From: Alisma plantago-aquatica
Lineage: Eukaryota; Streptophyta; Magnoliopsida; Alismatales; Alismataceae
Assembly (NCBI GenBank): GCA_963693085.1
Contig: OY856412.1
Location: 1,408,481,694-1,408,545,693, forward strand
Length of the DNA: 64,000 nucleotides
Reading direction: 5' to 3'
Part shown: positions 62,216-64,000 of the stretch, piece after piece
Layout of the letters: every line of letters starts with the position of its first letter
Numbering within the stretch: position 1 is the first letter of the stretch
Notes under the pieces: model-generated
What the model was told of the DNA's origin: nothing
What the model saw: only the letters and a program-made list of their open reading frames with translations
Databases searched by the model: none
Made by a program: the position numbers and the translations under genes

Positions 62216-62524
62216 CAAGGTTTCTGTTTTACCTACAGAACTATTTATTGATTTCGAGTAAAATGTAGACTATGTCTAATTCAATTATGCAGTTTAAGAA
62301 TCAGTTTTAGTTGAGATAAAACATATGAATATCAAAGTAATATTTAGATCAAATCTCAACTAATCAAAAAAAATTAAGTTTTGAGGACCTTAATTAAGAT
62401 AAGTTTTCAAGTTAGAGATTTTAGTTACTTGAATCATTTTGTTATCCCTTTATGTTAAGTTGAGATAGACATAAGGATGTGCAATTTAAAGTCTTCAGTC
62501 ATATCTCAACTTAGTCTAATCAAT

Positions 62525-63475
62525 TCAATTTGGGGGTTTCGGAACCCATACTAACTCAACATTCTTTTTCTTGTATGGGCATGAAAAAGAGTAATGTCCA
62601 AGACGTGAGCAGTAATGGCAACATATAGAATCAACCTCAAGTCTTTTTCTATGGTTTTGTTCTAGATTGTTCTTTGGTACAAATGTGGCTTGATGTTCTC
62701 GTGTCTTTCTCCAACTAGGTTGTTGATGAGATTTCCCTTTGGGCTTATAACCTAGTCCTCTTCTCCCAATTTGATGATAGGAATCATCCAAAATTCTATC
62801 AAGGATTCCATTGTTGCTTAACCTACTAACTTCTTGTTGCAACTTAGTGATCTCATCCATTCTTTTCTTAATATCTAGTTTTGCTTGATCTAGATTAGAT
62901 GATAAAGAATTCCTTTCTTTTACTATATTATCATAATCTAGATGTGTACACAAAACAGGTTGTTTTTGAAAATCATTTAACTTTGCAAGTAATTCAACCT
63001 TTTCTTGATATAGAAGATCATAATTTGTTTCTAGAGTAAAAATCTTCACATCACTACTACTTAGAGATGATTTCAATGTACGATTTTTAGAAACAATGCT
63101 ATCTTTTTCAAAACCAAGAGTATTCAATTTAGCATATAAATCTTCATTTTCAGATGTAAGAGCAAGAAGTCTAGTATTTAACTCATCGTTTGCTTTACTA
63201 GATTTCTTTAATTTCTTCTTGCACTCAATATATTTATTGTGAGTTTCTTCAAGACTAGAAATTAGCTCTTCTTTTGATAAATCAAGAAGGCTTACCTCTT
63301 CTTCTTCTTCTTCATTGGTTGTAGCAATAAGACAATTCTTATGGACCTCTTTCTTCTTTTCTTTCCATGGACAGCCGATTGTTGTATGGTTCGTTCCTAA
63401 ACACCAGTTGCAGCTTGTTGAAAGTTGGTCCAAGTTGCTCCTTTGTCTGCGGTCGTAGTCACCTCCACCCTTCAT
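62525..63475 (-). CDS. Sirevirus-like Gag, N-terminally short, two zinc knuckles and coiled coil
   Basis: 316 codons, uninterrupted. Residues 22-35 form a CX2CX4HX4C knuckle (CNWCLGTNHTTIGC). An acidic patch EEEEEE follows, then a long Lys/Glu/Leu-rich coiled coil (about 70-225), a basic stretch, a second knuckle (CHYCSRLGHYSFSC, about residue 287) and the end VELVWVPKPPN. This knuckle, coiled-coil, knuckle, WVPK order is that of the C-terminal half of plant Sirevirus Gag. The usual N-terminal UBN2-type domain is absent: the start codon lies only about 35 bp from the primer-binding site. The open frame fits a young insertion. Packaging function without the missing domain is uncertain. Confidence 0.85.
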   Translation of the reverse strand: MKGGGDYDRRQRSNLDQLSTSCNWCLGTNHTTIGCPWKEKKKEVHKNCLIATTNEEEEEEVSLLDLSKEELISSLEETHNKYIECKKKLKKSSKANDELNTRLLALTSENEDLYAKLNTLGFEKDSIVSKNRTLKSSLSSSDVKIFTLETNYDLLYQEKVELLAKLNDFQKQPVLCTHLDYDNIVKERNSLSSNLDQAKLDIKKRMDEITKLQQEVSRLSNNGILDRILDDSYHQIGRRGLGYKPKGKSHQQPSWRKTREHQATFVPKNNLEQNHRKRLEVDSICCHYCSRLGHYSFSCPYKKKNVELVWVPKPPN

Positions 63476-63508
63476 TCTTCAAGACCTGGTTAGGGTTCCT
63501 TGAAGCCT

Positions 63509-63520
63509 GCTCTAATACCA
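63509..63520 (-). promoter_or_regulatory. Primer-binding site of Sirevirus-like element
   Basis: The minus strand reads TGGTATTAGAGC, one change from the tRNA-iMet site, two bases inside the LTR end. It is the same variant as the site at 3011-3022. Confidence 0.8.
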
Positions 63521-63522
63521 AT

Positions 63523-64000
63523 TGAAAACTACTAGAGGGGGGGTGAATATAGTTTTATAAAGATTTTAATAATTATTTAAACTCAAACAACCACAATGAA
63601 AATATTAGACAAGGAGACACATGGTTTAGAGTGGTTCCAACTATAGCAAATACTATAGCCGTCAGTCCACTACCAGGTTGCTTACCCAACCAGGATTTGA
63701 AAAGAAATTTATTTTATTACCTCGCAAGGACTTTACATAAAATACAATTTCTTTTCCAAAACCCTTCAAGCAGCCTTCACCTAGAAGTAATCGCCCAACC
63801 TTGAAGCAGCCTTCCCTTGAAGTAGATGCACCAACTCCCGTTGCACCAGCCTTCTGAAGTAGCTTCCCGTGCGATAGCCTTCTTGAAGTAGCTTGAAGTC
63901 CCCTTCTCCACCTGAGAAGTCAACCCTCTCCGATCCGCAGCCTCCAACCCTAGGAGTAGCAAGGAGAGTACAAAAGATACAAAGGAACAATAAAGAAAAC
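63523..64000 (-). repeat. Sirevirus-like 5' LTR, incomplete at window end
   Basis: Matches 58837-59318 almost base for base; the G run is 7 rather than 9, with a handful of substitutions. The rest of the LTR lies outside the window. Confidence 0.9.

Larger units (their letters stand above)
60257..62524 (-). other. Sirevirus-like internal non-coding region with repeated polypurine tracts
   Basis: No pol domain is seen. The exact 9-mer CTCCCCCTT (AAGGGGGAG on the element strand) occurs five times: 60259-60267 next to the LTR, then 60431, 60482, 60505 and 60915. Three diverged units of about 75 bp start near 60584, 60657 and 60733 (AAGGGATGTTAAGCC...). Two hairpins of the LTR type lie at 62162-62184 and 62193-62215. 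Confidence 0.75.
58837..64000 (-). mobile_element. Sirevirus-like element with gag only; cut by window end
   Basis: A minus-strand copia-type element. The 3' LTR is 58837-60256, the polypurine tract is at 60258, a 2.2 kb non-coding part follows, then gag, the primer-binding site at 63509-63520 and the start of the 5' LTR from 63523. The visible 478 bp of the 5' LTR differs from the 3' LTR by roughly ten small changes, so the insertion is recent. Integrase, reverse transcriptase and RNase H are absent, so any movement would need a partner element. Confidence 0.9.

Overview
This window looks like nuclear DNA from a seed plant with a large, repeat-rich genome. The evidence is an intronless cullin-1 relic of plant type, plant-type LTR retrotransposons (Ty1/copia, Ty3/gypsy-derived, Sirevirus-like), a plant L1 LINE with an RNase H domain, plant telobox motifs, and an AT-rich background. 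No intact single-copy host gene, tRNA, rRNA or CRISPR array was found. Nearly everything that can be identified is transposable-element sequence, mostly nested and decayed. All comparisons were made by eye; no alignment was run.

Layout. (1) 1-3022, minus strand: a GC-rich, intronless C-terminal half of a CUL1-type cullin. It lies downstream of a short gag-like fragment and a tRNA-Met-type primer-binding site, and a likely LTR follows at 3024-8068, so the cullin piece appears to sit inside an LTR retrotransposon. (2) 9083-14972: a 5.9 kb solo LTR with TG...CA ends and a perfect TACAC target-site duplication. It carries a field of CGGT/ACCG palindromes. (3) 15459-25308: a decayed copia element with both LTRs. 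(4) 25458-35942: a non-coding element with long LTRs (LARD-like), minus strand, left LTR truncated. (5) 35943-40054: a second copy of the 3' part of the same copia element plus about 145 bp of its flank. Blocks 3-5 are best explained by unequal or illegitimate recombination between a copia allele with the LARD insertion and one without it. (6) 41374-47492: a structurally complete LINE (poly-A tail, perfect 16-bp TSD) with broken ORFs, minus strand. (7) 51.4-52.5 kb: an older LINE relic. (8) 53.1-58.8 kb: gypsy (Athila-like) LTR and gag pieces. (9) 58837-64000: a young, minus-strand Sirevirus-like element with an open gag but no pol. It is cut by the window end.

Common themes. Several unrelated LTR families carry clusters of short palindromes, often with a CGGT/ACCG core. 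Where a TATA box can be seen (the copia and Sirevirus-like LTRs), the palindromes lie roughly 80-330 bp upstream of it. The cullin capture, the palindromic boxes, and the gag-only Sirevirus-like element with five copies of its polypurine tract are the parts most worth a second look.
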